Assembly (NCBI GenBank): GCA_013365365.1
Contig: JABVXU010000607.1
Coordinates: 1-31,924, forward strand
Direction: 5' to 3'
DNA: 31,924 nt
Source of the DNA: Cruorifilaria tuberocauda
Taxonomy: Eukaryota; Nematoda; Chromadorea; Rhabditida; Onchocercidae
The notes beneath the pieces were generated by a model. It was not told the DNA's origin, did not search any database, and was given only the letters and a program-made list of their open reading frames with translations. How positions within the stretch are numbered: position 1 is the first letter of the stretch; each line of letters opens with the position of its first letter. The translations under genes and the position numbers were made by a program. This document shows, piece by piece, positions 12,224 through 23,563 of this stretch.

Positions 12224-15200
12224 CTATGTGCTTGCACTGGAACTACCAATTTTCAGGACATGTAGAGAAGCAAGCTTCCAAGCGTTGACGATTTCCGTGA
12301 TACTTCGACAATTAACAGCCATATTTAAACGTTTATCAAATTGTGTATTAATATCAACCAAGCTAATACCACCATACGACCATCGATCACGCCATATGGA
12401 TGCCCTGGTTTCCGGATAGTTTAAAGGAACCACTAGCCGCAACGGTGGCACTAGAAGCTGAAAATACGAAAACAAAGAATTATGATCCAAAAGACAAACT
12501 GCTGCAGTTCAAAGAACTTTTTATCAACCGAACAATGAAATCCGGCAATTGATATTTATATCAATAAAATCACTGATCATTGATGATGATAAAATCTTTA
12601 AAAAAACAAACAATATCATTTTCGATAAATACTTGAACTTCTGTACAATCATCCGATATCGGTATAAATTCAGGGTCAAATCTAAAATCATACTTTCATC
12701 AAGAAAAAAATAGCCTTCGACACTGTATTCACGTTCAAATATCACATTCTAAAATGGAGTAAGAACTGATATATTCAAAAATGCATATATAATGCATATC
12801 ATTAAGTATTCATAAATATTACCTGTAATTATATGGCCGAAGTTGGTCAGATGCTTCTTGCGGTAATTCCAGCCGTGAACCGTCCTGGCACATCACCACT
12901 ATGCGTTCTAAAATATAGTAAACCAGTAATTTACTAAAAATTTATGAACATGACTATTTTCTACGAAGAAAACTTGATTCTCATAAAATCAGTTCCTAAA
13001 CATGAAACATTATTAATTGATCGTTGAGAAAGAATAAATAATGTTCCTGGAAACAAACCATCCGAATCTTCCTCTATTTTAATTCGTTTTACCGGTATTA
13101 CATCTTCTCTACTCCTTGTTTTTTCTTCTTTAATCAAACTAATTATCTTTTCTGGAACTCTGGAATTCAGATAAATTCATGATAACTTCAAATCTATGGC
13201 TGGTCTACAAAAAGATAATAGATAAGGTAAAATGATATTATGAGTTAAATAATATCGAATGCAATTGCTGAACAAAAGATTAAAGTGACTGTTTTCAACA
13301 TATGAAATGGAAATTTAAGGTTGAGTCGCTCAAATCTAATTAATCAACTAATGAGATTAAAAAATTGTACAGCAAATTCAACAGGCCTACTTTATAGTAT
13401 ATTGATGGAAGTCACCCCAAGGATCTGGAAGTGGTGTCTTTGTGGCATCACCACTCTCTGAACGTAAAGCATCTATTAACGGGAAACAAAGTGAATCACG
13501 TTCGATTAAATTTCTCACACTAACAACCAACTTTTCCAGAAGTTTTAACTCTACTTTCCTGTAAAGTTGGACATTTGAACAAAATTAGATGCATTAAACG
13601 GATAAAAAATAAAGCTAACTGTGCATGATTAAAATTCATTATAGAATTAATAAATTTAATCATTAAACATATTAGGTCACATTTAAAAAAACATTTAGAA
13701 TTTAGAAATTATGATACATTGAGTTTTTCATAACATATCGGAAAGTAATATCAATTGAATTTTTACCGTCTGTTTTCCATTATTTCAAGAAGACGCTCAA
13801 ACTTCGACTTCGGTGCTTGCCCATCCAAACTATAAGCAAAAAAGATGTATTGGAATAGTACGAGAACAGCTATCCTAATAATCACTGCTTGGTTTGAAAT
13901 TAATCCTTTATGCCATTAAAAACCGCTAAACAGCAAGTAGTCAGCAGACTCTTGGATTGACCTGATTTACCTTTTTCTCATGACATAAAATTCAAATGCT
14001 TGAAAATAAAAATGAGTCAAAATTACCGGTTCCTTTCGAGCAGCCTTTTTATATGTTCATGATAAGGTTTCAACAACTCTAATTTCTGGCTGTAAAGTGG
14101 TTCATCTGAGTTTTTATCACCTTCACTTCCTGTACTATGTGTCGGAGCCGTGCTTTCTAAAAATTTCTTTAGAAGAATCGGTTGGACTTTGAGAAAAAAC
14201 CATTTTATACTCAAGTTAAAAATTTTTCCAGAATTTTTTGAAAATTAGAGAACTTTACCAGGATGATAATGCGTATAAATTGCAGATGGAACACTGCTTG
14301 GTCCTTTATGATGCAATGAAGAAGTCTGCTGCACAGTAGGTCCAACAGATGATGGTTGAGTAAGAGTAATTTGTTGTTGTGAGTTATAATTTTGAACATT
14401 TCCGGGATCTTGAGATTGATACTGTATATTTTGAGAAACACTCATACCACTCGTCATGTAATGATTCTGCATGCGTCTAAAATTCCCTTTTACAAAAACT
14501 TGAGACCAGGCTGCATGTTTTATCATAAAAGTCTTCAATTCAACACAAATTGAATACGTAGATCAAACGATATGAATTTAAATTTAAATTCTTAGTCATG
14601 GAGTTTTATACAGTTATAGGCTTTTAACATTTTAAATCACCAAATGATCTTATTTCAAATTTCTTGAAACTTACTGTACAGAGACCTGTGTGGGTCCTAT
14701 TTGTGTCATACCCGCTTGCAAGGAAACATTTTGTGCTGGATATGGTACTGGACCACTTTGGACAGTTCCCATACGTACCATTTGTGTACTTCCTTTAAAA
14801 AAAATAATCATTAGACGAGTAAATTTCAAGATATTATCCAATAAATCCCTTCTAATTTTCTTCGAATTAATTTGAAACTGGGCCTCATCTTGAGATTTCC
14901 ACTTAAATTTATTAAGAGACAGACCTTGAGACATACCAACTTGCTGATTCAATCCAACACTAATCATCATTCCACCAGTATTCATCGTTCCTTGTCCTGG
15001 ATACTGTTGTGTTAGCTACAAATGCGAATAGCAATGAGAAAATCCAATGTATAATTGAAAGAGGACCAAAATTAATTAGTCTGAGAAAACCTATCACAGC
15101 TTATCAAAATGAATAAGGAAAGGTGCCCGCATTTCCCACTTTAGGGGTCTGGATAAGATGAAACTAATTTAACAAAAAATATATAATGCATTTAACTTTT

Positions 15201-17070
15201 TTATCCACTTATCAAATTCATTCAAATATTAAGCCATTTGATCAAGTAATTAATAAGAGTGAATTCTGACCCGAACACGTCCTTGTATAAATCCTAGAGC
15301 AACTTGTCGCTTTTTTTCAGCATTTGTTTCTGCATTAATTTGTTGCTGAGCCATTTGTTGTACTTCGGGTGGCAAGCGCGATAATGCATCACTCATTGTC
15401 CTAAAATGAGCATTGAATAAGATCAATCACTTGACAACTTTCAAATCTGTCAGTTTTGAAGAATTGAATTCGACACCAATAAGTTCGATGCAAAAACATG
15501 CAAAACGAGTAAATCGTGCACAATGGGAAGAGAAGCTCGACTACATTTGTTCAAAATGAAAGTAAATAATATACAGTAGTCTTGGCTGCATTTGTGGATT
15601 TTGTACGTATTGTCCTGATGCTATTTGCACTGACTGCTGACCGGGCTGCATCATCGTCATACCATACCTGCAAATCATTATGTTAACTTATCAAATTAAA
15701 TTGAATATTCTGAATTATAGAAAATTTTGTAGACTTCAAAATACTTCTCTATTTGCTTATGCATTATTCATTCATTCAATAATTAAAAGTCATTCTACTT
15801 CTCTAATCTCTATATATTCTGCTTAAAGATTCTGAGAATGTTGAAAGAAGACTGCAGCATGCTAGATAATTATGATGAAACGATGCTGAACACTTGTAAC
15901 TTAATTACTTAATCATGACTTAATGATAATTGTTAATGGTAAAATGAAATAAATAAATTGATAAGAGCATTTGCAAGTATTCTTCCACAGGAATCATACA
16001 TTTTCAGTAATTTTGGTATTTTTTTTTAAATAATTAGGACAAAGAGTAAGAGAACTGGTGTGTCTTTTGAGAAAGTAAATTCTATCGGAATTTTTTTATT
16101 ACCACTGCACCGGCAAAAGTTGAAAATATACAAATTTAAACAAAATTTTCGGAAAAAATCAACTACCTACCTTTGTTGTCGATGCAGATGTTGAGGTGTC
16201 ACTGTTGTTGGCACAGAAATCTGCAAACAAATATGCTAAATTATTAAATGAAACCTGTTTAAATTTAATTTCTATCATCTATTCTCTATACCGCCTCACT
16301 GATAAGAGAATGACGAGTGAATCAAAATGGCTAAGTTACTGAATGACTCAATAGACTGACCATCCGTCACTAACAAAAAGGAAAACGAAAAAAAAACATG
16401 TGAATTAACAAATAAACGTGAAATCGTAAAAACAAAATTGCAATTTAAAATGACTGTATGATTGTGACTTAAAATAATGATTATAAAAGTAAAAATTTAA
16501 CTAAATTGAATAAGCAATGCTAAATCTGTCCTTCTGATTCCATCCAATATTTGCTAACTTATCACAAGACCAACTTGTAAAAATTTGAACAAGAAAAAAA
16601 TAGCAAACCATTCGAGGATTCTGCATTCGCTGTCCATGTTGCATTATAAATTGCTGTTGATCAACGTAATTCATGCTTAAAATTTAATCTTTTGTACGCG
16701 AACTATTTTCACCAAATATGTAAAACTCATAACAATAAATCACCAAAAAAAATAGACGTCAACATAATCTTTGCTGTTGGAAATAATAATTAGCAAATTG
16801 GACTTGAACCAGTGCCACTTCCAGGATGGCGGGGAAGGCGAAGCGCAGCGGTGCAGATTTTCGGTGAGGTTGATGCTTCAATGGTGGGTGGGGCGGGACC
16901 GCTTTCAGTAATTTCAGTTTGGCGAAGAATTCCTCCAAAATTTCCGTAATTACTAGACTCTGAGAGCTGTGAAGATCTATGATAACATTTCTTTCGACTT
17001 GCATATAAACTGATAAATCTTTTTCTTACCTTTTAGAGATTACGATAATTCCCTTTGTTTCGTTATCCAT
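12224..17070 (-). CDS. MED15: Mediator tail subunit MED15
   Basis: Fourteen exons are well supported: 16675-16609, 16220-16171, 15667-15575, 15400-15271, 15015-14925, 14792-14675, 14476-14259, 14156-14027, 13829-13767, 13558-13391, 13159-13059, 12907-12823, 12681-12612 and 12457-12224. All are GT-AG and in phase, giving 538 residues from MNYVDQQQF. An upstream exon, 17070-17030 (MDNETKGIIVISK), joins in phase to the first of these and adds 14. The N-terminal half is Gln/Met/Pro-rich. It is followed by the MED15 helix (YSQKLELLKPYHEHIKRLL) and the conserved C-terminal domain: RFDPEFIPI, then VPPLRLVVPLNYPE, then WRDRWSYGG. MED15 takes signals from activators such as nuclear receptors and SREBP to Mediator in the nucleus. 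The worm homologue MDT-15 controls lipid and stress genes. The usual N-terminal KIX domain was not found. The 14 core exons are secure, the first exon less so. Confidence 0.88.
16790..16966 (-). other. GC-rich island in the first MED15 intron, possible alternative exon
   Basis: The part 16801-16910 is far richer in G+C and CpG than its surroundings. From the MED15 first exon (phase 2), two acceptors keep a frame open. The one at 16953-16954 gives SNYGNFGGILRQTEITES.. and ends at TAA 16790. The one at 16967-16968 gives SSQSLVITEILEEFF.. with a donor after 16810. Neither exits in a phase that continues into MED15, so each would yield a separate short protein. The plus strand also has ATGGCGGGGAAGGCGAAGCG with a donor. 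I recognise none of these products. It could equally be a regulatory CpG patch next to the promoter. Confidence 0.3.
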
Positions 17071-17188
17071 AAATATTTAACGGTTCAGTGCTTTTGCATT
17101 TGCGAAGTCTTTGCGAAGTACAATGAATTCGCGATATAACATAAATTCGAAATCAAATTGAAATTTTTGGTAATGTTAATTATTGCAG
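17071..17188. promoter_or_regulatory. compact bidirectional promoter between MED15 and EFL1
   Basis: Only about 130 bp separate the minus-strand ATG at 17070 and the plus-strand ATG at 17200. The gap contains a tandem pair of TTTGCGAAGT (17099-17108 and 17110-17119, one base apart) and an AT-rich part. Shared control of the two genes is inference from the spacing. If MED15 starts at 16674 instead, the gap is about 520 bp. Confidence 0.45.
17187..17188 (+). other. probable spliced-leader acceptor of EFL1
   Basis: TTAATTATTGCAG ends 11 bases before the EFL1 ATG at 17200. No plausible upstream exon was seen, so trans-splicing of a spliced leader here is likely. It helps to fix the start codon. 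Confidence 0.5.
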
Positions 17189-17199
17189 GTCGAGAAAGA

Positions 17200-20100
17200 A
17201 TGACTAGGAAACAATCAGATTGTGAAACTTTCCAAAAGGTACCATACTGCAATTCCCTTTTTGTTCCTATTTTAATTCCTATTTTAAAGTATGAACTGTT
17301 ATTATGGTTACACGCAATAGGCTCACTTTTGATTAGCAATGAAATGGATCAAAATAAACGATATCTAATTAGTTGAGTAATTTTATTGAAGAATTGCAAA
17401 AAAGTTTTAGTAGTTTTACTTTATCATCAACAATATTCTCTTTCCCATTTCAAATCAAAATATCAGTTTTTTATGCTATATGTTTGTAACTAGCTAGTTT
17501 TAAAACCCGTTTTTTATAAATTTTCATAAATAATTGAAAAAAGAGAAGCCCACAAAGTGCAGAAAATGATTGTTTCTGCTTGGCAAATTCACTGTAATTT
17601 ACAATAAAAGTACTGCTATTTTAATTGCAGCTCGACGCTTCAAGAATTCGTAATGTGTGCATAATTGCTCACGTGGACCACGGCAAAACATGTCTTGCTG
17701 ACTGTCTTATCTCATCAAATGGATTAATTTCGACTAGGATGGCTGGTAAATTACGTTATATGGATAGCCGTAAGGTAGCTTCTCTTGTATACTGTTCTGG
17801 ATTTCATTATAAGAAATAAGATATTAAGGATCTTAAGTTGTTCAGTAGTTGGGAAATTGTATTTTCTAAAACACAGTTTTGGAATCAAAATTTGATATTT
17901 AGATTCTGAAATTATATTCGAAACATTTATATGGATTTATAAAATCCTTTGAATATAATGTGTGGATTCTCTTAAAGATTTAGAAAGTATTCAGGATGAA
18001 CAAATTCGTGGAATAACGATGAAAGCTTCGGCAATTGCTCTTGTATACGATGATAATGTTATAAATTTGATTGATAGTCCTGGGCATGTTGATTTTTCCG
18101 ATGAAGTTTCTTCAGTGTTGCTGTTGTCAGACATAGCTTTTTTAGTGATCGATGTGGTTTGTCGGAAATTTTCGTTCTCTTTAAATTTTGAGTTTTTTTT
18201 TATAATTGATAAGTTCTATTGTTTTTGATTTGATCTAGTGAGCGTAAGGTGTTTTGCAACCACATAAAAAATGCCCAGGGTAGGGAGCCTGAAATAATCA
18301 TGTTGTGCTTGCGTGCCACAATTACCAGTTAAAGTTTAACGGACTGAACTTTATATCTATCCCACTGACTGGAATGATGCGCTTCAAAATAATTAAATCA
18401 ATACTGGAAAATCAAATCAGATTTAAAACTCCAAGCTTTGCTTTTGTGTATCTTTTCAACTTTGTAAATCGTTTCTATTTTTGTTTAGGTTGAAGGACTT
18501 TGTTCCCAAACCGAGTTTCTCCTTCGGCAAGCAATCCAGTTAAATTTGGAAATAATTCTTGTTTTCAATAAAATTGATCGATTAGCTGTAGAAATGAAGC
18601 GGACTCCTGCTGAGGCTTTCGCTCACATAAGGTGTTTGTTGGAACAGGCAAGTTTTGGCGCTGGCCAGTGCACCATTTTTTGAGATTGCACTTTGTCTGG
18701 AATAATGACTTTAGGCATAACTAAGATTTGTGAATCTAAAAAACAATTGTTATTCCAAGTTACTATTTGGAGTTTTTTTGGAACTAAAAGAATGAATATG
18801 GAATCAAATATGAATTATTTCAGGTTAACAGTCGCATCAGTCAGATTATTTCTGGTGTTTTAGTGGAACAAGAAGATTGGCATGGTGTTGAACGTGCTGA
18901 GAAGGGCTTGTATTTCTCACCAGAAAATGAAAATGTTATTTTTGCTTCAGCTTTGCATGGTTTGTTATAAGCATTGTCATATATTCCACTTTTTGGTTTG
19001 AAAGATTTGAAAAATCCACCATTTCAGTTTCACTGAAAGCCGCGTATAAATTTCTTGCGTTTTTCCAGGTTATGGATTTTGCCTGTCGGATTTTGTCAGA
19101 ATTTGGTCCAAAAAAATTAATGTACCGGAAAAAGATATATTATCAAAACTTTTCACGGATTCATATTTTTCAAAAGGTATGATCAAAGAAGGAGCAGAAT
19201 GTCTAGGAAAGAAGACGTTATTTGAGCAGTTCGTATTACAACCATTGTGGGATGTTCATAAATCCGGCCTTTTAGATGAAGATCTGCAGAAATTGAAGGT
19301 TTATTTTTACTCTAAATTCGTAATAATTTTTGATAGTTGTGAATGGCTTGATATCAGAAAGCTAATATTTAATGGATGCACGCAGTTTTTTATCTGATTT
19401 CAGGTATTTGCTAATAAAATGAATGTAAAAATTCAAAGCAGACGGCCAGTAGAAGCATTCGATGAATTTATGCGTGGTTGGTTTCCTCTAACGATGGCTT
19501 GTTTCCGAGCTGCTGTCCTTTCATCACCTTCATGCCAGTCCTTCACACATCCTTGTCGCTTAGCATCGTTATCCATGAACGAAAATCATCCTCTTTATGA
19601 AACCGTCAAGGCATGCGACAGTTTGGCTGCTACTGTCATTTATGTTGCTAAAATACTGCAATATGGAGAAACCGTATTAGCAATGTGTCGTATACTTTCT
19701 GGAAGTGTCCGGAAAGGGGATCAATTGTTTTTGATTAATAATAAGCATTCAAATGGAACTATTCTTGAAAAGTATATATTTTGTATGTTTGCTTAGTGAT
19801 CAAATACTGTTGATTATAGCATTTTATTAGACCATATTTGAACACTAACCTCAAATAATTTCTGTTTTCATTCTTTACTTATCAAACAGCATTTAACTTC
19901 CTATAGGTGGTATAGTTTGATAGAAAATTGCGTCATCGCCGGAATTTTTTATTTTCGATTTCTCCATATTCAACTTTTGTCAAGTCATCTCATTTCTGAA
20001 ATTTTAGGCCAATGGTAACTATTTCCGGAGTTTACTTACTTATGGGTCGTGAAAAAATCGTGGTTAATCGAGTTGTCGCAGGTGTGGTATGCGCAATCGA

Positions 20101-23100
20101 GTTTCCGAGCGAAATATTAGCAACAACTCTTTGTAGCGAAGCAGTTTCGGAAGGATTGATTCGCGTTGCACATGGTGCGAAACCGTTGGTTCGTGTGTCA
20201 GTACAACCAGAAGGCGGTTTAGATGAATTGAAAAGTTTACGAACTGCTTTGAAGCAACTTAGTGTTTTAGATCCAAACATACGAGTAATCGAGCAGGAAA
20301 ATGGTGAACTAGCTATGTTTGCCGCAGGTATCATTTTTCTGCAATTTAGAAGTTCCGGTTCCTTCTTTAGTTTATGTAATATCTTTTTTGGCAGATCGAT
20401 TTTTCTAAATTCAATTTTGACTACCTAAATTGAGGCATCTAAATATCCAAATATAACAAATATAAATATCCAAATATAAAAGATAAAAGAAATGTAAACG
20501 CGATAATTAGCGATATCCACTGTTCCTTTACCTCCCCTTATTTCAGTTTTTTTTACAAGAAGATCTTATATCCGGAACTTGATAGGTCCCTAGGATCTCT
20601 TATTGCTCTCACTCAATCATTTTTCATCTCTTCTACATATTTCTAGGAGAAGTTCATCTCCAAAAATGTCTCACTGATTTGTATGATATGGGACAGAGAA
20701 ATATAAAAGTATCGGAACCATCTGTACCTTTCTTCGAAACTATAATTTCTATACCTGGAATATCTAGCAGTTCATCACAACCTGTTGTAAGCACGCGCTT
20801 TTTTTCTCTCGAAATAATGGAAATTTTCGGAATACCGGACTGCAATTCTTTTATTAACAAATTTGTAACTTTCATTAGTAGGATTTCATTAATTTATTAA
20901 TTCGCCTAGACTTCATAATTTTTTCATCGTTCTTCAGCTTTTCACATGCAATGGCATGTGGAATGCTAAACATTAGAAACATCAATAAGATGGAATGACC
21001 TATTTGATTAATGTTTATGTTTTATGTTACGTTATTTTAGGATTGTAATATTCGTAACGGCTTGGCTAAAATAAAATTGCGGGCAGCAGCATTGCCTCGA
21101 GAACTTGTTGAAGTTTTGGAGAAAAATGAAAGTATCTTGCGTGATTTGCGACACGGAAAATTTACCCCAGAAGTAGAGGATTTGCATAAAATTTTGCTGA
21201 ACGATTGTGTGAATTGGCTGAAGGATTTAAAGGGAAGTTTTTGGTCAAAACAGCGAATTGAGCAACTTAGGTATACGTTTTGCAGTATGCGAATTATTGA
21301 TTGCATTTGGGATATATACTAAGTTTTTTTGACAAGACTGATGGGATACCTTGAAAATTAATTCAAAACATTAATGTATTTGATTTAAAAAACATAATAT
21401 GAAGTTTTTAAAAAAGAATGAATCTATCTGTCAAACTGTTTATTTGTTCGGCCGGAAAGTACAATTTTTTTCAGTTAAAATTGCATAATATTTATTAATT
21501 AGTTATTGAAGACATTATAGAACGCTCTGCTTATTTACAAAACTCCACTTTTGCTCTTCTTTTAAAATGCAATTTAATCTTTTCATTCGTTTCTTAATTT
21601 TTTTCAGGTATTTTATCAATAGGATATGGACATTTGGACCGCCGCGAGCTAGGTTTAACATACTGTTCAATGCAACTAATGATTATGATAGGCCATCTAT
21701 ATGGGAGAGTAAGTTTTTTCTTCGTAACTTCGTAACTTTTTTTTTTCATAACTTTAGAGAGTTCCAGTTATTCCTTATCATTTGAGTCCTGTTCTTTTAT
21801 AATTTATTGAAAACGAATGATGCCATAATTTGCAAGACATCGCAAAATTGTGATGTTGATGAGAAAGGTTTATTTTCTTCCTTTCTTTGCTGAATTTATT
21901 TTCTTCTAATGAGGCTATTCAATGGCTGCATATGATCGGTATATTATGAAAGCGCTAAGTGCAAGGAATCTTTCCTAATTACATTTTCTCATTTCATTTT
22001 CTCTTTCAGAAGTTTCTTCTAAGTTAGCATGCTTTGATCAATCGATAATAGCGGGTTTTGACATAGCAGTAGGAGCCGGTCCATTATGTGAAGAACCAAT
22101 GTGGGGCACTGCTATCATTGTTGACGAATGGACAGTAAAGGAAGTTGATGATCCAACAATGGCTGGTGCCTTAATATCCGGAATGAAGCAAGCATGCAGG
22201 TCAATTTTTGAAATTTTTTCAGTATTCTTTTTATTGGTAGGCATTAAACATTGAAAAAAATTATGAAAACTGGAAGGATTTCCAATTTTTAGTCGATAAG
22301 ATAGAAGCTAATTTGCAATTTACAATTTAAAATCTTTCAAAGAAATCATTAACCATTTTAAAATGTAAGCACGCTTAGCTTTTAAAACTTCTGTGACGCG
22401 AAAACGTAAATAAGATCGATAGAGCTGCTTTTAAGCGTTATGTATTATTGCTGCCCAGAAGTAATTTTATTTATGAGACTCTTTTCTATTTTCTTAAAAA
22501 TTTTTTCAAGTGATAAAATTTATTTTTGAATTTATTTTAGGGAAGCCCAAAAAAGGCAGCCACTTCGACTTATGGCTGCAATGTACAAATGTACAGTGCA
22601 AACAAATGCTCAAGCATTAGGCAAAGTGCATACGGTCCTTTCTCAAAGGCGAGCAAAGGCATGTTTTGAAAAATAACAGTGTTGACTTTTTATGCAGAAG
22701 TTTTGTAGAATCTTTTCGATGTGAAATTAGAATTCTAAATAATTTCATTATTTTTCAGGTACTAAATGAAGATATGAATCAAGCGAGTGGGTTATTTGTT
22801 GTTGAGGCGCATTTACCAGTCATTGAAAGCTTTTCATTTTGTGAACAGCTAAGAAAGAAAACAAGTGGTCTCTCATCGGGTCAGCTAGAATTTTCACACT
22901 GGGAAATAATTGATGAAGATCCATTTTGGGAACCTACTACTGAAGATGAGGTTTGAAAATTTTATAACAATTTAAATCCTGAATATTTTTAACTTATAAC
23001 TTTAAATTGGAAGTTGATTTTAGGATGAATCAAATTTTTTGAGAAAATGAAGGACTTAAATTTTCAGTGAACAAATCAAAAGTCCAAGTTCACAATTATC

Positions 23101-23259
23101 TGATTCATTATTTAGGTTGAGTTGTATGGTGTTAAAGGTGACGCCATAAACCGAGCTCGTGTTTATATGGATGCAGTAAGGAAACGAAAAGGTTTATTAA
23201 CCGATGAACTAATTGTAATTAACGCTGAGAAACAGCGTACTTTGAAAAGGAATCGTTGA
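17200..23259 (+). CDS. EFL1: elongation factor-like GTPase 1 (60S subunit maturation)
   Basis: Fifteen exons: 17200-17238, 17631-17774, 17995-18156, 18489-18647, 18824-18959, 19069-19298, 19404-19771, 20008-20327, 20647-20786, 21041-21270, 21608-21708, 22010-22199, 22541-22658, 22759-22950 and 23116-23259. They are in phase throughout and give 890 residues. GTPase motifs are intact: AHVDHGKT (26-33), [10 protein letters not shown] (62-71, the switch Thr), DSPGH (88-92) and NKID (142-145). Later family marks are YLLMGRE (422-428), GEVHLQKCL (from 520), GPLCEEP (700-706) and [17 protein letters not shown] (814-830). With SBDS, this cytoplasmic EF-2-like GTPase releases eIF6 from the late 60S subunit so that it can join 40S. 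At 890 residues it is shorter than human (about 1,120) or yeast, mainly because the insert in domain II is small. Introns after exons 4 and 13 use GC donors. Confidence 0.95.
18648..18823 (+). other. GC-AG intron in EFL1 (intron 4)
   Basis: The donor is GAACAG|GCAAGT and the acceptor TTATTTCAG|GTTAAC, 176 nt apart. Only this junction joins ..CLLEQ to VNSRISQ in phase 0. The nearest GT leaves the wrong phase. CAG|GCAAGT is the strong context usual for GC donors. Confidence 0.8.
22659..22758 (+). other. GC-AG intron in EFL1 (intron 13)
   Basis: The donor is GCAAAG|GCATGT and the acceptor TTTTTCAG|GTACTA, 100 nt apart. It joins SQRRAK to VLNEDMNQ in phase 0, in line with the family. The alternative GT four bases on shifts the frame. 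Confidence 0.75.
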
Positions 23260-23443
23260 TCATTGAAATACCTTCTTGAAAATAAGAAATATGGGTAAAT
23301 ATAACTTCAGCAACGACTTTGGAAATTTGCTTTCAAGTTGAGTGGTATTCTTTTTTTATCTTTTTGAAATTGTTCGTCTCGTAAAAAAATCTTTTTCTCT
23401 GATAGATTTTGAGTATTGGCAAAGAAAGATCGAGTGAAAATCA

Positions 23444-23449
23444 AATAAA
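23444..23449 (+). terminator. candidate poly(A) signal of EFL1
   Basis: AATAAA about 185 nt after the EFL1 stop codon, in an A-rich context. It is the first canonical hexamer downstream. Confidence 0.45.
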
Positions 23450-23506
23450 TATAAAAATTCATATTAATAGATGTGAAAATTTGCATTTGCATCGATTTTA
23501 ATTAAT

Positions 23507-23563
23507 TTTTTGATCAAATTTAAAATTTTTGATCAAATCATATGCTCAGAATTTGAGCATATG
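23507..23563. repeat. direct repeat plus 10-bp hairpin in the EFL1 3' flank
   Basis: TTTTTGATCAAAT occurs twice (23507-23519 and 23526-23538). It is followed at once by a perfect inverted repeat, CATATGCTCA (23539-23548), loop GAATT, TGAGCATATG (23554-23563). It lies 60 bp after the candidate poly(A) signal. Function unknown. Confidence 0.7.

Noticed and set aside
16800..16870. tRNA-like T-arm motif (GGTTCAAGTCC) on the minus strand in the GC-rich island
   Set aside because: The T stem has a mismatch, and no matching acceptor, D or anticodon stems could be built upstream.
20032..20334. 100-codon minus-strand frame opposite EFL1 exon 8
   Set aside because: It is a shadow of a conserved EFL1 exon on the other strand.
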